DNA of 64,000 bases from Oscillospiraceae bacterium. GTDB taxonomy: Bacteria; Bacillota; Clostridia; Oscillospirales; CAG-272. The notes beneath the pieces are model-generated. The model saw only the letters and a program-made list of their open reading frames with translations. It ran no database searches and had not been told where the DNA came from. The translations under genes were made by a program, and so were the position numbers. This document shows, piece by piece, positions 50,288 to 58,970 of the stretch. The stretch covers positions 1 to 64,000 of the forward strand of contig SVRQ01000004.1 in NCBI GenBank assembly GCA_015064725.1, in the 5' to 3' direction. Numbering within the stretch: position 1 is the first letter of the stretch; each line of letters begins with the position of its first letter.

Positions 50288-50788
50288 ATGAAAAATACAA
50301 CTCGTAAGATCGTTATGGCGGCAATGTTTGCCGCTCTTGCCTGTGTGGCAACGATGATAATTAAGATTCCGTCCCCGCTTAACGGATATATCAACCTGGG
50401 GGATTGCATAGTTCTGCTTTCGGGATGGATGCTTTCGCCGCTGTACGGATTTTTGGCGGCGGGTATGGGCTCTGCTCTTGCGGATGTGCTTTCCGGGTAC
50501 GCGATATATGCGCCCGCCACGTTCGTTATCAAGGGATTGATGGCTCTTGCGGCGAGCTTTTTGCTCAGGGCACTTTCCAAAAAGGCAACAAGCTTTTTAT
50601 CTTATGCGGTAAGCGGTGCTTCGGCGGAGTGTGTTATGGTGCTTGGTTATTTCTTGTTTGAAGGTGTTCTGTACGGCTTTGCGCCGTCCGCGGTGAATAT
50701 TCCCGCAAATATTATTCAGGGTGTTGCGGGGCTTGCGCTCGGCATCCCTCTTATGAAGGTTTTTGAAAAAAGCAAAATAATGTTTTAA
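50288..50788 (+). CDS. ECF transporter S component, probably for tryptophan or a precursor
   Basis: S components are small membrane proteins that bind a substrate and dock on a shared EcfAAT energy module. The 166-residue product has five to six hydrophobic segments and family-like I-N-L-G-D-C-I-V-L-L-S-G-W-M-L-S-P-L-Y-G-F-L-A-A-G-M-G-S-A-L-A-D (about 34-65). I prefer ATG 50288 (TTTGGAG upstream) over the TTG at 50258. By sequence it could be assigned to vitamins such as thiamine or riboflavin, but it is controlled by a tryptophan T-box and followed by TrpB, so tryptophan or indole is the likely substrate. The energy module is not in this window. Confidence 0.8.
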   Translation: MKNTTRKIVMAAMFAALACVATMIIKIPSPLNGYINLGDCIVLLSGWMLSPLYGFLAAGMGSALADVLSGYAIYAPATFVIKGLMALAASFLLRALSKKATSFLSYAVSGASAECVMVLGYFLFEGVLYGFAPSAVNIPANIIQGVAGLALGIPLMKVFEKSKIMF

Positions 50789-50827
50789 ACGTAATTAAAA
50801 ATATTTTATTGTTCGGAGGAAAAGAAA

Positions 50828-52048
50828 ATGAAGGTTAACGGAATTGATTTTGATACATATTTTAAAAATTATCCGGATAAAAACGGCTATTTCGGCAAAT
50901 ACGGCGGCGTTTACGTTGACGATAAGCTCAAGGCGGCTATGGCGGAGATAACACAGGCTTACTATTCCATATGCCAGTCCAGAAAATTTATTGCGGAGCT
51001 TCGCAGAATACGCAAGGAGTTCCAGGGCAGACCCACCCCCATATCCCATCTTGAAAGACTTTCCGATGCTCTTGGCGGCAAGGTTCAGCTTTACGCAAAG
51101 AGAGAGGACCTTAACCATTCCGGCGCACACAAGCTTAACCACTGTATGGGCGAGGCTCTCCTTGCAAAATATATGGGTAAGAAAAAAGTTATCGCGGAAA
51201 CCGGCGCAGGTCAGCACGGTGTTGCTCTTGCAACGGCGGCGGCTTATTTCGGTCTTGAATGCGATATTTATATGGGAAGCGTGGATATCAAAAAGCAGGC
51301 TCCCAACGTTGCAAGAATGAAGATACTCGGCGCGAACGTAGTTGAGGTCACGCACGGTTTGCAGACGCTTAAAGAAGCGGTTGACGCGGCTTTTGAAGCG
51401 TACAGCAAGGAATATAACGATGCTATCTACTGCATCGGCTCCGTTCTCGGCCCCCATCCGTTCCCGATGATGGTGCGCGATTTCCAGAGCGTTGTGGGTA
51501 TTGAAGCAAGAGAGCAGTTTATCGAAATGACGGGCAATTTGCCCAATGCCATCGTTGCGTGCGTTGGCGGCGGCTCCAATGCGGCGGGCCTTTTTGCAGG
51601 CTTCCTTAACGACCCCGTTGACATCTACGGCATCGAGCCCCTTGGCAGAGGCGAAAAGCTCGGCGATCACGCCGCAAGCCTTAAATACGGCACGGAGGGC
51701 ATTATGCACGGCTTCAACAGCATTATGCTCAAAGACGAAAACGGCGAACCCGCGCCCGTTTACTCCGTTGCAAGCGGACTTGACTATCCGTCCAGCGGCC
51801 CCGAGCACGCTTTCCTTCAGGAGATCGGCAGAGTTAAATACGACGTTATAAACGATGACGAAACTATCGACGCTTTCTTCAAGCTTTCCCGTATGGAGGG
51901 TATTATTCCCGCTATCGAAAGCTCCCACGCTGTTGCATACGGTATGAAGCTTGCAAAAACGATGGAACACGGCTCCGTTCTTATCAATCTCTCCGGCAGA
52001 GGCGATAAAGATATGGACTACGTTATCGAAAGATATGGCATAAGATAA
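50828..52048 (+). CDS. trpB: Tryptophan synthase beta chain, stand-alone
   Basis: TrpB condenses indole and serine to tryptophan with pyridoxal phosphate. The 406-residue protein has [11 protein letters not shown] near the N-terminus, the PLP lysine K102 in [14 protein letters not shown], the [10 protein letters not shown] loop (about 126-135) and the phosphate-binding [10 protein letters not shown] (about 239-248). L-S-G-R-G-D-K-D ends the catalytic part. No trpA lies beside it, so it would use free indole, from the gut or from tryptophan breakdown, as a salvage route. It follows the S component at 39 bases under the same tryptophan T-box. Confidence 0.93.
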   Translation: MKVNGIDFDTYFKNYPDKNGYFGKYGGVYVDDKLKAAMAEITQAYYSICQSRKFIAELRRIRKEFQGRPTPISHLERLSDALGGKVQLYAKREDLNHSGAHKLNHCMGEALLAKYMGKKKVIAETGAGQHGVALATAAAYFGLECDIYMGSVDIKKQAPNVARMKILGANVVEVTHGLQTLKEAVDAAFEAYSKEYNDAIYCIGSVLGPHPFPMMVRDFQSVVGIEAREQFIEMTGNLPNAIVACVGGGSNAAGLFAGFLNDPVDIYGIEPLGRGEKLGDHAASLKYGTEGIMHGFNSIMLKDENGEPAPVYSVASGLDYPSSGPEHAFLQEIGRVKYDVINDDETIDAFFKLSRMEGIIPAIESSHAVAYGMKLAKTMEHGSVLINLSGRGDKDMDYVIERYGIR

Positions 52049-52053
52049 AAACA

Positions 52054-52085
52054 AAAAGCTTACGGCACTCCGTAAGCTTTTTTTT
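52054..52085 (+). terminator. Terminator of the T-box operon
   Basis: AAAAGCTTACGG (52054-52065) pairs with CCGTAAGCTTTT (52070-52081), followed by more T residues. Confidence 0.85.
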
Positions 52086-52095
52086 GCGGTTTATA

Positions 52096-52151
52096 TTGAC
52101 ATTGTCGATATTCGATATTATAATATAAATAGAGAATGTCGATATTCGACA
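52096..52151 (+). promoter_or_regulatory. PadR operon promoter with two operators
   Basis: TTGACA (52096-52101) and TATAAT (52119-52124) are 17 bases apart. TGTCGATATTCGATA (52103-52117) fills the spacer and TGTCGATATTCGACA (52137-52151), a perfect palindrome with a central base, lies just past the start point. PadR proteins often bind such palindromes to repress their own operon. Confidence 0.8.
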
Positions 52152-52166
52152 ATGGAGGTGATCTGT

Positions 52167-52487
52167 ATGCCAAGAGCAAAATTTCAGACCTTGACAGAGC
52201 AGATGTACTATATCCTTCTGTGTCTTTCCTCCGAGTGTTACGGAATGGACATTATGGATAAAGTACCCGCGATGACGGACGGAAGAGTGAAGGTCGGTTC
52301 GGGAACGCTCTATAACCTTCTTGAACAGTTCCTTGATGCGGAAATGATAAAGGAAACCAGGTCGGAAGGCAGGCGCAGATGTTATATCCTCACCGACAAA
52401 GGACGAGAGCTGCTTGATAATGAGTACAAACGCTTGAATAGTCTTGTTTCGGACTATCAACGCCTTATGGGAAAGGAGGACACATAA
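52167..52487 (+). CDS. PadR-family transcriptional repressor
   Basis: The 106-residue protein (from ATG 52167, with GGAGGTG upstream) has the PadR winged helix: L-T-E-Q-M-Y-Y-I-L-L-C-L, G-M-D-I-M-D-K-V, V-G-S-G-T-L-Y-N-L-L-E-Q-F and R-R-C-Y-I-L-T-D-K-G-R-E-L-L, then one dimerisation helix. PadR proteins of this small type repress transporter or membrane-protein genes and respond to drugs. Two 15-base palindromes flank its promoter. It overlaps the DUF2812 gene by one base (TAATG). Confidence 0.93.
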   Translation: MPRAKFQTLTEQMYYILLCLSSECYGMDIMDKVPAMTDGRVKVGSGTLYNLLEQFLDAEMIKETRSEGRRRCYILTDKGRELLDNEYKRLNSLVSDYQRLMGKEDT

Positions 52488-53818
52488 TGAAAGATATTTT
52501 AAAGAAAGTTGAGTTTTTTACCTTTTACGACAAGACAGGAATTGAAAAACACCTTGAACAGATGGCGTCGGTTGGTTGGCTTCTTGAAAAGATGTCCGCT
52601 TTTCGTTGGACTTACCGCCGTATCGCGCCGAAGAAGATACACTTCTCGGTATCCTATTATGCTGCTATAACCGACTTTGAACCCGAACCTACCGAAGAAC
52701 AGCAGACCTTTAACGAATTCTGCGAGCATTCGGGATGGAAGCTTGCTACGCAGACGGTGCAGATGCAGGTGTTCTACAATGAAAACGATGATCCCGTGCC
52801 GATTGAAACCGATCCCGTACTTGAAGTAGAGAATATCCATCGCTCCGTCAAGAAAACTGTGCTTGTAAGTTATTTCTTGATGCTGTTCCTCGGATTTATT
52901 ATGGGGGTAAGCTTTATCAGCACGATGCTCGGGGACCCGATACTTCTGCTGTCGAGTTCAATAAGGCTATTCACGGGTATATGGTGCATCGCGGCACTTG
53001 TTTATTCCTTGACTGAGCTTATCACCTATTTCACGTGGCGTCGCAAAGCGAAGAAACTTTCAGAGCAAGGCGTGTTCCTTGAAACGCGCGGACACAGAAA
53101 GCTCGGCTTTGCAATCGTGGTGTTTATGCTTGTGTCGGTCGTTCTGTATTTGATCTCCCTTGCCAATACGGGATTGCAGTTCTATATGACGGCATATCTT
53201 TTGATCCTGCTTGCCGGTTTTCCTCTGGTAAACGGTGTAAAATCTTTCCTCAAAAAGAAGAAGGTCAAGGCAGGCACGAACAAGGCGTTGACCTTTGCGG
53301 CGAGCTTTACACTTGCCTTTGTACTTGTGGGCGCGCTAACTGCCGTGACTATTTTAGGCATCAGAAACGGTGCGTTTGAAAGCGATCTGAAGGAGCTGCC
53401 GTTCACGATTGGCGAGCTTCTTGACGTTGACGATAGCGATTATATCAAAACGCGCGGTAAAGAGGACTCCATTATTCTCGGTCAATACCGTTCCTCGCAG
53501 CATCCGAACACCTACGAGCATTCTCCAACGATGCACTATACCATCACAGAGGTGAAAATGCCGTTCCTCTATGATTTTGTAGCGGATACGCTTTACCATC
53601 ATTATGATGAATGGAAAGGATGGAATTCCGCTTATGAGTACAAGGAAACGGATGAGGCGGCTTGGGGTGCCGATAAGGCTTGGGAACTCTACCGAAACGG
53701 GGAAACGGACAATGCCTTCCTCGTTTGCTATGATAAGTATATCCTTGAAATATCCGTCGATTGGGAGCTTACCGCCGAGCAGAAGCAACTCATTGGAAAT
53801 AAGATCTGTGAAGAATAG
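52487..53818 (+). CDS. DUF2812-containing membrane protein
   Basis: DUF2812 proteins are membrane proteins almost always paired with PadR regulators in Firmicutes; their role is unknown, though drug or lipid stress is suspected. The 443-residue protein has the DUF2812 domain (about 1-115, with F-F-T-F-Y-D-K-T-G-I-E-K-H-L-E-Q-M-A-S-V-G-W-L-L), four to six membrane segments (about 122-285) and a C-terminal outer domain of about 140 residues (W-K-G-W-N-S-A-Y, W-E-L-Y). It is translationally coupled to padR. Confidence 0.88.
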   Translation: MKDILKKVEFFTFYDKTGIEKHLEQMASVGWLLEKMSAFRWTYRRIAPKKIHFSVSYYAAITDFEPEPTEEQQTFNEFCEHSGWKLATQTVQMQVFYNENDDPVPIETDPVLEVENIHRSVKKTVLVSYFLMLFLGFIMGVSFISTMLGDPILLLSSSIRLFTGIWCIAALVYSLTELITYFTWRRKAKKLSEQGVFLETRGHRKLGFAIVVFMLVSVVLYLISLANTGLQFYMTAYLLILLAGFPLVNGVKSFLKKKKVKAGTNKALTFAASFTLAFVLVGALTAVTILGIRNGAFESDLKELPFTIGELLDVDDSDYIKTRGKEDSIILGQYRSSQHPNTYEHSPTMHYTITEVKMPFLYDFVADTLYHHYDEWKGWNSAYEYKETDEAAWGADKAWELYRNGETDNAFLVCYDKYILEISVDWELTAEQKQLIGNKICEE

Positions 53819-53830
53819 TGAGGCGATCCC

Positions 53831-54577
53831 GTGAAAATAACAAGATTTTTTAACCCCGAAATACCGTACAGCCTTCACGATATGAACGTGATAGAATTTG
53901 AGATAAACGGCGACGATCTTATAATGAGAACTCAATCGGGTCTGGTGAGGACCGCACCGAATTGGGATCAGGTTGACGGATACCTCGAATTTCTCGATGT
54001 GAATTGGGAGTATTGCTTTGCTACAGTACACGAGGGATACTACGGTAATCTTGGCACTTACGAGGGCAAGACCTTCAAGAAAATGTATCTCAAGGACTTT
54101 ATTGCCGAGTTTCAGAACGCAGGCTTCTCCATCACGGATGAATACTACGGACAAGACCGCGCGCTCTATACGGGATATTTCTCAAAAGGCAAAACAATGG
54201 GTGAATGCACCATTGAGATATACCATAACAACATTGTGTTCTATGAGCAGACCGACGACACCCGTGAAATGAAAGAGGTTGTATTGAGTGCAGACGGAGA
54301 TCTGTCGCTCTACCTCGTTCCTGCCGACGTTGCGGATAATCTCGCTACCGTTGCAAATGAATTTGCGTCGGGCTACGTGTGGCACGGTGAGAAAAGCGGC
54401 AAGTTCTTGAAGCTCTGCGGAGAACAGTACGGCGCGGTGTTTGATGAAACAGATTTTATCGAATATTTGAACACGGTGCTGTATCCCGATAAGCCATCGA
54501 AAAAAATAAAGACGCTTTGCGGCTTCGATGATGAAGTGCCGCAAGAATACGCGCGACTGCCGCGTTATAACTTCTAA
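53831..54577 (+). CDS. Unknown soluble protein of the PadR operon
   Basis: A GTG start at 53831 follows GTGAGG. The 248-residue cytoplasmic protein is rich in aromatic and acidic residues: M-N-V-I-E-F-E-I-N-G-D-D-L-I-M-R-T near 18-34, W-E-Y-C-F-A-T-V-H and E-Y-Y-G-Q-D-R-A-L-Y-T-G-Y in the middle. The first 60 residues have a beta-strand pattern seen in small lipocalin-like domains, but I cannot name it. The gene overlaps the next by one or few bases, so it is in the PadR operon. Confidence 0.65.
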   Translation: MKITRFFNPEIPYSLHDMNVIEFEINGDDLIMRTQSGLVRTAPNWDQVDGYLEFLDVNWEYCFATVHEGYYGNLGTYEGKTFKKMYLKDFIAEFQNAGFSITDEYYGQDRALYTGYFSKGKTMGECTIEIYHNNIVFYEQTDDTREMKEVVLSADGDLSLYLVPADVADNLATVANEFASGYVWHGEKSGKFLKLCGEQYGAVFDETDFIEYLNTVLYPDKPSKKIKTLCGFDDEVPQEYARLPRYNF

Positions 54578-54588
54578 TGGGGGCTTTT

Positions 54589-54987
54589 ATGAAAAAGAAA
54601 CTTATAATGCTGGGCGCAACGCTTACAGCACTTATACTTGAGATATTGCCATACGGCGCAGTGCTTAATTTCGCAAACCCAGAGGGAGAGCCGCATCGTT
54701 ATACCTATTCGTATTTCGACCTGACTCCTTTTGGATATGCCAACTTTGCACCGTTCATCGTAGCAATTTTGACCTGCGTGTTGCTTGTTTTGATCGTTGC
54801 ATCCGTGATATTGAAAAAGGCTTTGAAAAAGCCGATAGCGGCTGTATCCACTATAGCGGCGGTGCTTTCGCTTTTGCCGATGCTTTTTGGTCTTGACTAT
54901 GTATCATTTGTCGGTTTGCTTATTTCTGCCGCGCTTATCTGTACCGCGGTCATATCTTTTATTCAAAAAAGAGAAGAACAAAGTTGA
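54589..54987 (+). CDS. Small membrane protein, last gene of the PadR operon
   Basis: I start at ATG 54589 (M-K-K-K-L-I-M-L-G), with GGGGG upstream; ATG 54577 overlaps the preceding stop. The 132-residue protein has four hydrophobic segments and a short outer loop after the first (A-N-P-E-G-E-P-H-R-Y-T-Y-S-Y-F-D-L-T-P-F). I do not recognise the family. Position suggests it works with the DUF2812 protein. Confidence 0.65.
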   Translation: MKKKLIMLGATLTALILEILPYGAVLNFANPEGEPHRYTYSYFDLTPFGYANFAPFIVAILTCVLLVLIVASVILKKALKKPIAAVSTIAAVLSLLPMLFGLDYVSFVGLLISAALICTAVISFIQKREEQS

Positions 54988-55095
54988 CTTCGCGGGCTAA
55001 AAACGCCCTTAAAATGGCGTTTTTGTATAAGGAAAACTTTGTTTGAACAAGCAAAATTGCGCACGTTCCACGCGCAAATTCCTATGTTATAAGAA

Positions 55096-55132
55096 AAAAG
55101 CGCTTACGGTAAAATCTGCCGTAAGCGCTTTA
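55096..55132. terminator. Terminator between the PadR operon and the IMPase-like gene
   Basis: AAAGCGCTTACGG and CCGTAAGCGCTTT form a 13-bp stem with a nine-base loop, usable from both directions. Confidence 0.75.
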
Positions 55133-55138
55133 TATATT

Positions 55139-55924
55139 TTATTTTTTTGTTAAATATTTTGCAAGTGTTAAAACTGCTTCTTCGTGAACGATACCGTTGC
55201 TGATGATGGCACCGTTTATGTCCCCATCGTATCTTTGCTCGTTTCCGAAGAGGTCGGTAACTTTGCCGCCCGCTTCCTCCACGATTATCTTTGCCGCAGC
55301 AATATCGCAGTTTTTGTGCTTTGTGCCGGGGTATATTGCAAGTACGAAATCTCCGTTTGCAACGCAAGCCGCGGAGCGAATGATACTGCCAAGGTCAACG
55401 GCATAGGTCTTCATTCCGAGCTCTCCGAAAGCAGGGTAGAGGTTATATTCCGCGCCCGGCCACATATCGAAGTTTGCAATGCTCTGCATACCTGCAAGAG
55501 GGGATTCGTTTACGTTTATTCTCTCCCCGTTGAGAAAAGCACCGCCGCCCTTTACCGCGTAATACATATTATCCGTGAAGGCATCGTATATAACGCCTAC
55601 AATGGGTTTGCCATCCTCCACAAGAGCAAGGGAAAATACGGAAACAGGGATATGGCGCGCATACATCGCCGTTCCGTCTACGGGGTCGCAGACCCAAACA
55701 AGGCGGGAGCTTCCGAACTGCTCCTCCTCTCCGTCAACGGAGTGTGTGGGGAAAGCTTCCTTAACTCTCTCTATAAGGAGGGTGTTTATTTCCGTATCGG
55801 CTTTTGTAACGATGGTCTTATCGTATTTATAATTTGCTCCGTTATCGCCTTTGAAGTATTTCAGCGTTATCTTGCCTGCTTCGTAGGCGGTCTTTTTTGC
55901 GAATTTCAAGTATGTTTGCAACAT
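55139..55924 (-). CDS. Inositol-monophosphatase-family protein
   Basis: The 261-residue protein has the metal sites of the family: D-G-E-E-E (64-68), V-C-D-P-V-D-G-T (78-85) and, in place of the usual W-D, C-D-I-A-A-A-K-I-I-V-E-E-A-G-G (about 209-223). Members hydrolyse inositol phosphate, fructose-1,6-bisphosphate or 3'-phosphoadenosine 5'-phosphate with Mg2+. The Trp-to-Cys change before the last aspartate is atypical but occurs. Start supported by CGGAGG. Cytoplasmic and transcribed alone. Confidence 0.9.
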   Translation of the reverse strand: MLQTYLKFAKKTAYEAGKITLKYFKGDNGANYKYDKTIVTKADTEINTLLIERVKEAFPTHSVDGEEEQFGSSRLVWVCDPVDGTAMYARHIPVSVFSLALVEDGKPIVGVIYDAFTDNMYYAVKGGGAFLNGERINVNESPLAGMQSIANFDMWPGAEYNLYPAFGELGMKTYAVDLGSIIRSAACVANGDFVLAIYPGTKHKNCDIAAAKIIVEEAGGKVTDLFGNEQRYDGDINGAIISNGIVHEEAVLTLAKYLTKK

Positions 55925-56034
55925 TGTAAGCCTCCGATATATAGTATTTTAATTTACGTAAATAATTATAACGCGTATCGCGGAAAAGCGCAAGAGAATA
56001 AGACAAAAATCCCTTTGGCAAGGGATCTTTGCTG

Positions 56035-58152
56035 TTATTTTACCGAAAGCTCTGCCGTGAGAAGAGTATCAAGAGATCCGCCGGCGTATATTTCAAATTC
56101 GCCCGCTTCCGTTATCCATTTTCCTTCGGGGTTTACAAAAGCGAGGTCGCGTGCGTTCATTTTAAACGTGACGCGCTTTGCTTCACCTTTCGCAAGATTT
56201 ATCTTTTTGAAGGCGCAAAGCTTTTTCTCCGGCGTCATAACGGAGCTTATCATATCCTTAAAGTAAAGCTCTACTATTTCTTTGCCGTCCATATTGCCTG
56301 TATTTTTGACGGTGACACTTACTTCAAAATCTTCTTCCGCGCCTATCTCTTTTTTAGAAACGGAAAGATCGCTGTATTCAAATTCGGTATAGGAAAGACC
56401 GTAGCCGAAATCGAAAAGACTGCCTTCGTCCACGTCGCAGTATTTTCCCCAATGCCAGCCCGTGTATCTGTTATAATAGCAGGGAACGGCACCCGAAGCG
56501 CGAGGGTATGATATGGGAAGCTTTCCGCTGGGGTTAAATTTGCCCGCGATAAGCTCCGCTATACAAAGACCGCCGAGGTCGCCGGGGTTGAATGCCTGTA
56601 TCACGGCATCCGAAAGCTCGCATACCTCTCTGACACAAAGCGGTTTGCCTGTGATGAATACTGTGATAACGGGCTTGCCTAGCTCTTTTATTTTTGCGGC
56701 AAGCTCATTCTGAAGTCCCGAAAGTTCAAGGACTGCGCGGTCCTTGCCTTCGCCGTTTTGAGAAAGCTCATCTCCGAGGGCGAGAATTACAACGTCCGAA
56801 TTCTTTGCGGCGATAAGCGCTTTTTCCATATCGGTGCTATCCGCACCGCAGATATCGCAACCCTTGGCAAAAGTAACCTCGGAATCTGCGAAAATCTCTT
56901 TGATACCGCGAAGAAGCGTATAATAATCGTTTTTGATAACCGCCCATTCTTCACTTGGACGGTGGCTTGTGAACGTCCAATCGCCGTATTGATTTACGAT
57001 GTCATCCGCATTCGGACCGATAAGTGCTATTTTTGCGGGAGCTTCTTTCAAGGGTAACACACCGTTGTTTTTTAGCAAGACAAGGCTTTCTTCCGTAAGC
57101 TTTTTGTTAAGCTCTCTATGCTCGGAGCAACCGATAACGCTTTTATCGGGACGTACTTTTTCTCCGAAAAGACCAAGACCCATCTTTACGCGAAGGATAC
57201 GGCGAACGGAATCGTTTATAAGCTCTTCCGAGATCTCTCCGTTTTTCACCTGCTGTGTAACGGATTCAAAGAATTCCTTGCAGTTCATACTCATGTCGTT
57301 GCCTGCTTCTATAGCAAGGCGTGCGGATTCATCAAAGCTTTCCGCCGAGCGCTGCTTCGTTCTCATAGACCAGATATTGAACCAGTCTGTTACAACGAAG
57401 CCGCAGAAGCCGAGCTCTTCTTTAAGGATCTCTCGCAAAAGCTCCTTATGCTTTGTAAGGGGCGTTCCGCTTATGGAGCCGTATGCCGTCATAACGGAGG
57501 AGGCACCCGCTTTTATTGCTTCTTCAAACGGAGGAAGGAAGGTTTCGCGTATCTTTCGCACAGACACTTCCGTGTCGTATGCGTCGCGCGCGCCCGTTGC
57601 TTCTCCATAGCCTATGTAGTGTTTTAGGCAGGATATAACGTTTCCGTCACGCTCGTAGCCTCGCACGATGGCGGCACCGAGTTTTCCTATAAGGTGCGGA
57701 TCCTCGCCGAACGTTTCGTCAACTCTGCCCCAGCGCGTGTCTCTTGCCATACAGAGAACGGGGGAGAATACCCAATCTATGCCGTCCGCACAGACTTCGC
57801 GCGCCGTCATCGCGCCCATTTCCTCTATAAGCTCCTCGTTCCAGGAGCAGGCACAGGCAAGCTGAGAGGGGAATATCGTTGCTCCGTTTTTGAGCGAATG
57901 GCCGTGTATTGCGTCTATGCCGAATATGGGCGGTATCTTGCTGCTTGTTTGCTTTGCTTTTTCGCGGAGCTTGTCTGTGCTCTCTCCGAGCTCGTGAAGA
58001 AAAGAGCCTGTGTTAAGCTCTATAAATTTTTCGTAAACGCCGGGCTCGTTGCCTTGGTCGCTTATCTGAAGCATTTGGAGGACTTTTTCCTCTATCGTCA
58101 TATCTTCTATAATTTCCGTTATCTTCTGCTCGTACGCGGGATTTATTTTCAT
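56035..58152 (-). CDS. GH3 beta-glucosidase, BglX-like order
   Basis: The 705-residue enzyme has the standard GH3 order: barrel (1-330) with P-P-I-F-G-I-D-A-I-H-G-H (74-85), R-W-G-R-V-D-E-T-F-G-E-D-P, C-L-K-H-Y-I-G-Y-G and the nucleophile D256 in F-V-V-T-D-W; then the alpha/beta sandwich (about 355-560, E-S-L-V-L-L-K-N-N-G-V-L-P-L) and a fibronectin-III-like end (about 600-700). It should release terminal beta-glucose or beta-xylose. There is no signal peptide although many BglX relatives have one. Divergent from rex, with a 42-bp palindrome in the shared upstream region. Confidence 0.92.
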   Translation of the reverse strand: MKINPAYEQKITEIIEDMTIEEKVLQMLQISDQGNEPGVYEKFIELNTGSFLHELGESTDKLREKAKQTSSKIPPIFGIDAIHGHSLKNGATIFPSQLACACSWNEELIEEMGAMTAREVCADGIDWVFSPVLCMARDTRWGRVDETFGEDPHLIGKLGAAIVRGYERDGNVISCLKHYIGYGEATGARDAYDTEVSVRKIRETFLPPFEEAIKAGASSVMTAYGSISGTPLTKHKELLREILKEELGFCGFVVTDWFNIWSMRTKQRSAESFDESARLAIEAGNDMSMNCKEFFESVTQQVKNGEISEELINDSVRRILRVKMGLGLFGEKVRPDKSVIGCSEHRELNKKLTEESLVLLKNNGVLPLKEAPAKIALIGPNADDIVNQYGDWTFTSHRPSEEWAVIKNDYYTLLRGIKEIFADSEVTFAKGCDICGADSTDMEKALIAAKNSDVVILALGDELSQNGEGKDRAVLELSGLQNELAAKIKELGKPVITVFITGKPLCVREVCELSDAVIQAFNPGDLGGLCIAELIAGKFNPSGKLPISYPRASGAVPCYYNRYTGWHWGKYCDVDEGSLFDFGYGLSYTEFEYSDLSVSKKEIGAEEDFEVSVTVKNTGNMDGKEIVELYFKDMISSVMTPEKKLCAFKKINLAKGEAKRVTFKMNARDLAFVNPEGKWITEAGEFEIYAGGSLDTLLTAELSVK

Positions 58153-58254
58153 TATTGCGTTCCTTTCGGGAGGGTGGTCTGTAAAAATAATATATCACCT
58201 TCTTTTTCAAAAATCAACATCAAAAAACCGATATTGCATTTTCTTGCTTTTTAT

Positions 58255-58296
58255 GATAAAATATTATCGATAAGATATTATCGATAATATTTTATC
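58255..58296. promoter_or_regulatory. 42-bp near-perfect palindrome between GH3 and rex
   Basis: The left half (GATAAAATATTATCGATAAGA) is 21 bases and matches the inverse of the right half at 20 of 21 positions; for readability, its core is two copies of TTATCGATAA (58264-58273 and 58278-58287). It lies 34 bases before the rex start and 103 bases before the GH3 start. It does not resemble the Rex site TTGTTAA-N4-TTAACAA. I infer an operator for an unknown regulator or a bidirectional terminator-like structure. Confidence 0.6.
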
Positions 58297-58329
58297 ACGC
58301 AAAAATAATGATATATCGGAGCAATATTT

Positions 58330-58959
58330 ATGGAAGACAAAAGTATATCTTTGCAGACACTTCGCAGACTTCCCGTATATCTTCATTACCTCAAGCATAT
58401 AAGGGAGGAATACACGTCCGTATCCGCGACGTTTATTGCGGATAAGCTGGGGCTCAACAACGTGCAGGTGCGAAAGGACCTTGCGGCGGTAAGCGGCAGC
58501 GGCAGACCCAAGACAGGTTATTTTACGGATGAGCTTATTTTGCAGATAGAAAAATATCTCGGCTGTGAGTCGGGAACGAAAGCAGTGCTCGTTGGCGCCG
58601 GAAACCTCGGAAAGGCGCTCGTTTCCTACGGCGGATTTGCGGATTACGGCATTGACGTTATCTGCGCTTTTGATAACGATCCCGAGGTTTACGGAAAAAG
58701 CATTGGAACGAAGCCGATACTCCCTGTGGAAAAGATGGATGAATTTTTCGGTAAAGAGCAAGTAAAGCTCGGTATAATTACCGTGCCGATGGCACAGGCA
58801 CAGGGCGTTTGCGACAAGCTTGTTGAGCTTGGTATCAAAGCGATATGGAATTTTGCACCGACCATCGTGCGCGTGCCGCAGGGCGTTGTTGCGGAGAACG
58901 AGAATCTTGCTTCATCTCTTGCGGTGCTTTCCAAGCATTTGCAGAATATTGATATTTAA
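58330..58959 (+). CDS. rex: Redox-sensing transcriptional repressor Rex
   Basis: Rex senses the NADH/NAD+ ratio and controls fermentation and respiration genes. The 209-residue protein has the N-terminal winged helix (about 8-75, with R-R-L-P-V-Y-L-H-Y-L, I-A-D-K-L-G-L-N-N-V-Q-V-R-K-D-L-A), the Rossmann start A-V-L-V-G-A-G-N-L-G-K-A-L (85-97) and the C-terminal swapped helix. Length is normal. AdhE, a typical Rex target, lies 1.1 kb downstream; a LysR gene stands between, 11 bases after rex and probably in the same transcript. Confidence 0.95.
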   Translation: MEDKSISLQTLRRLPVYLHYLKHIREEYTSVSATFIADKLGLNNVQVRKDLAAVSGSGRPKTGYFTDELILQIEKYLGCESGTKAVLVGAGNLGKALVSYGGFADYGIDVICAFDNDPEVYGKSIGTKPILPVEKMDEFFGKEQVKLGIITVPMAQAQGVCDKLVELGIKAIWNFAPTIVRVPQGVVAENENLASSLAVLSKHLQNIDI

Positions 58960-58970
58960 GGAGGCGTCTT

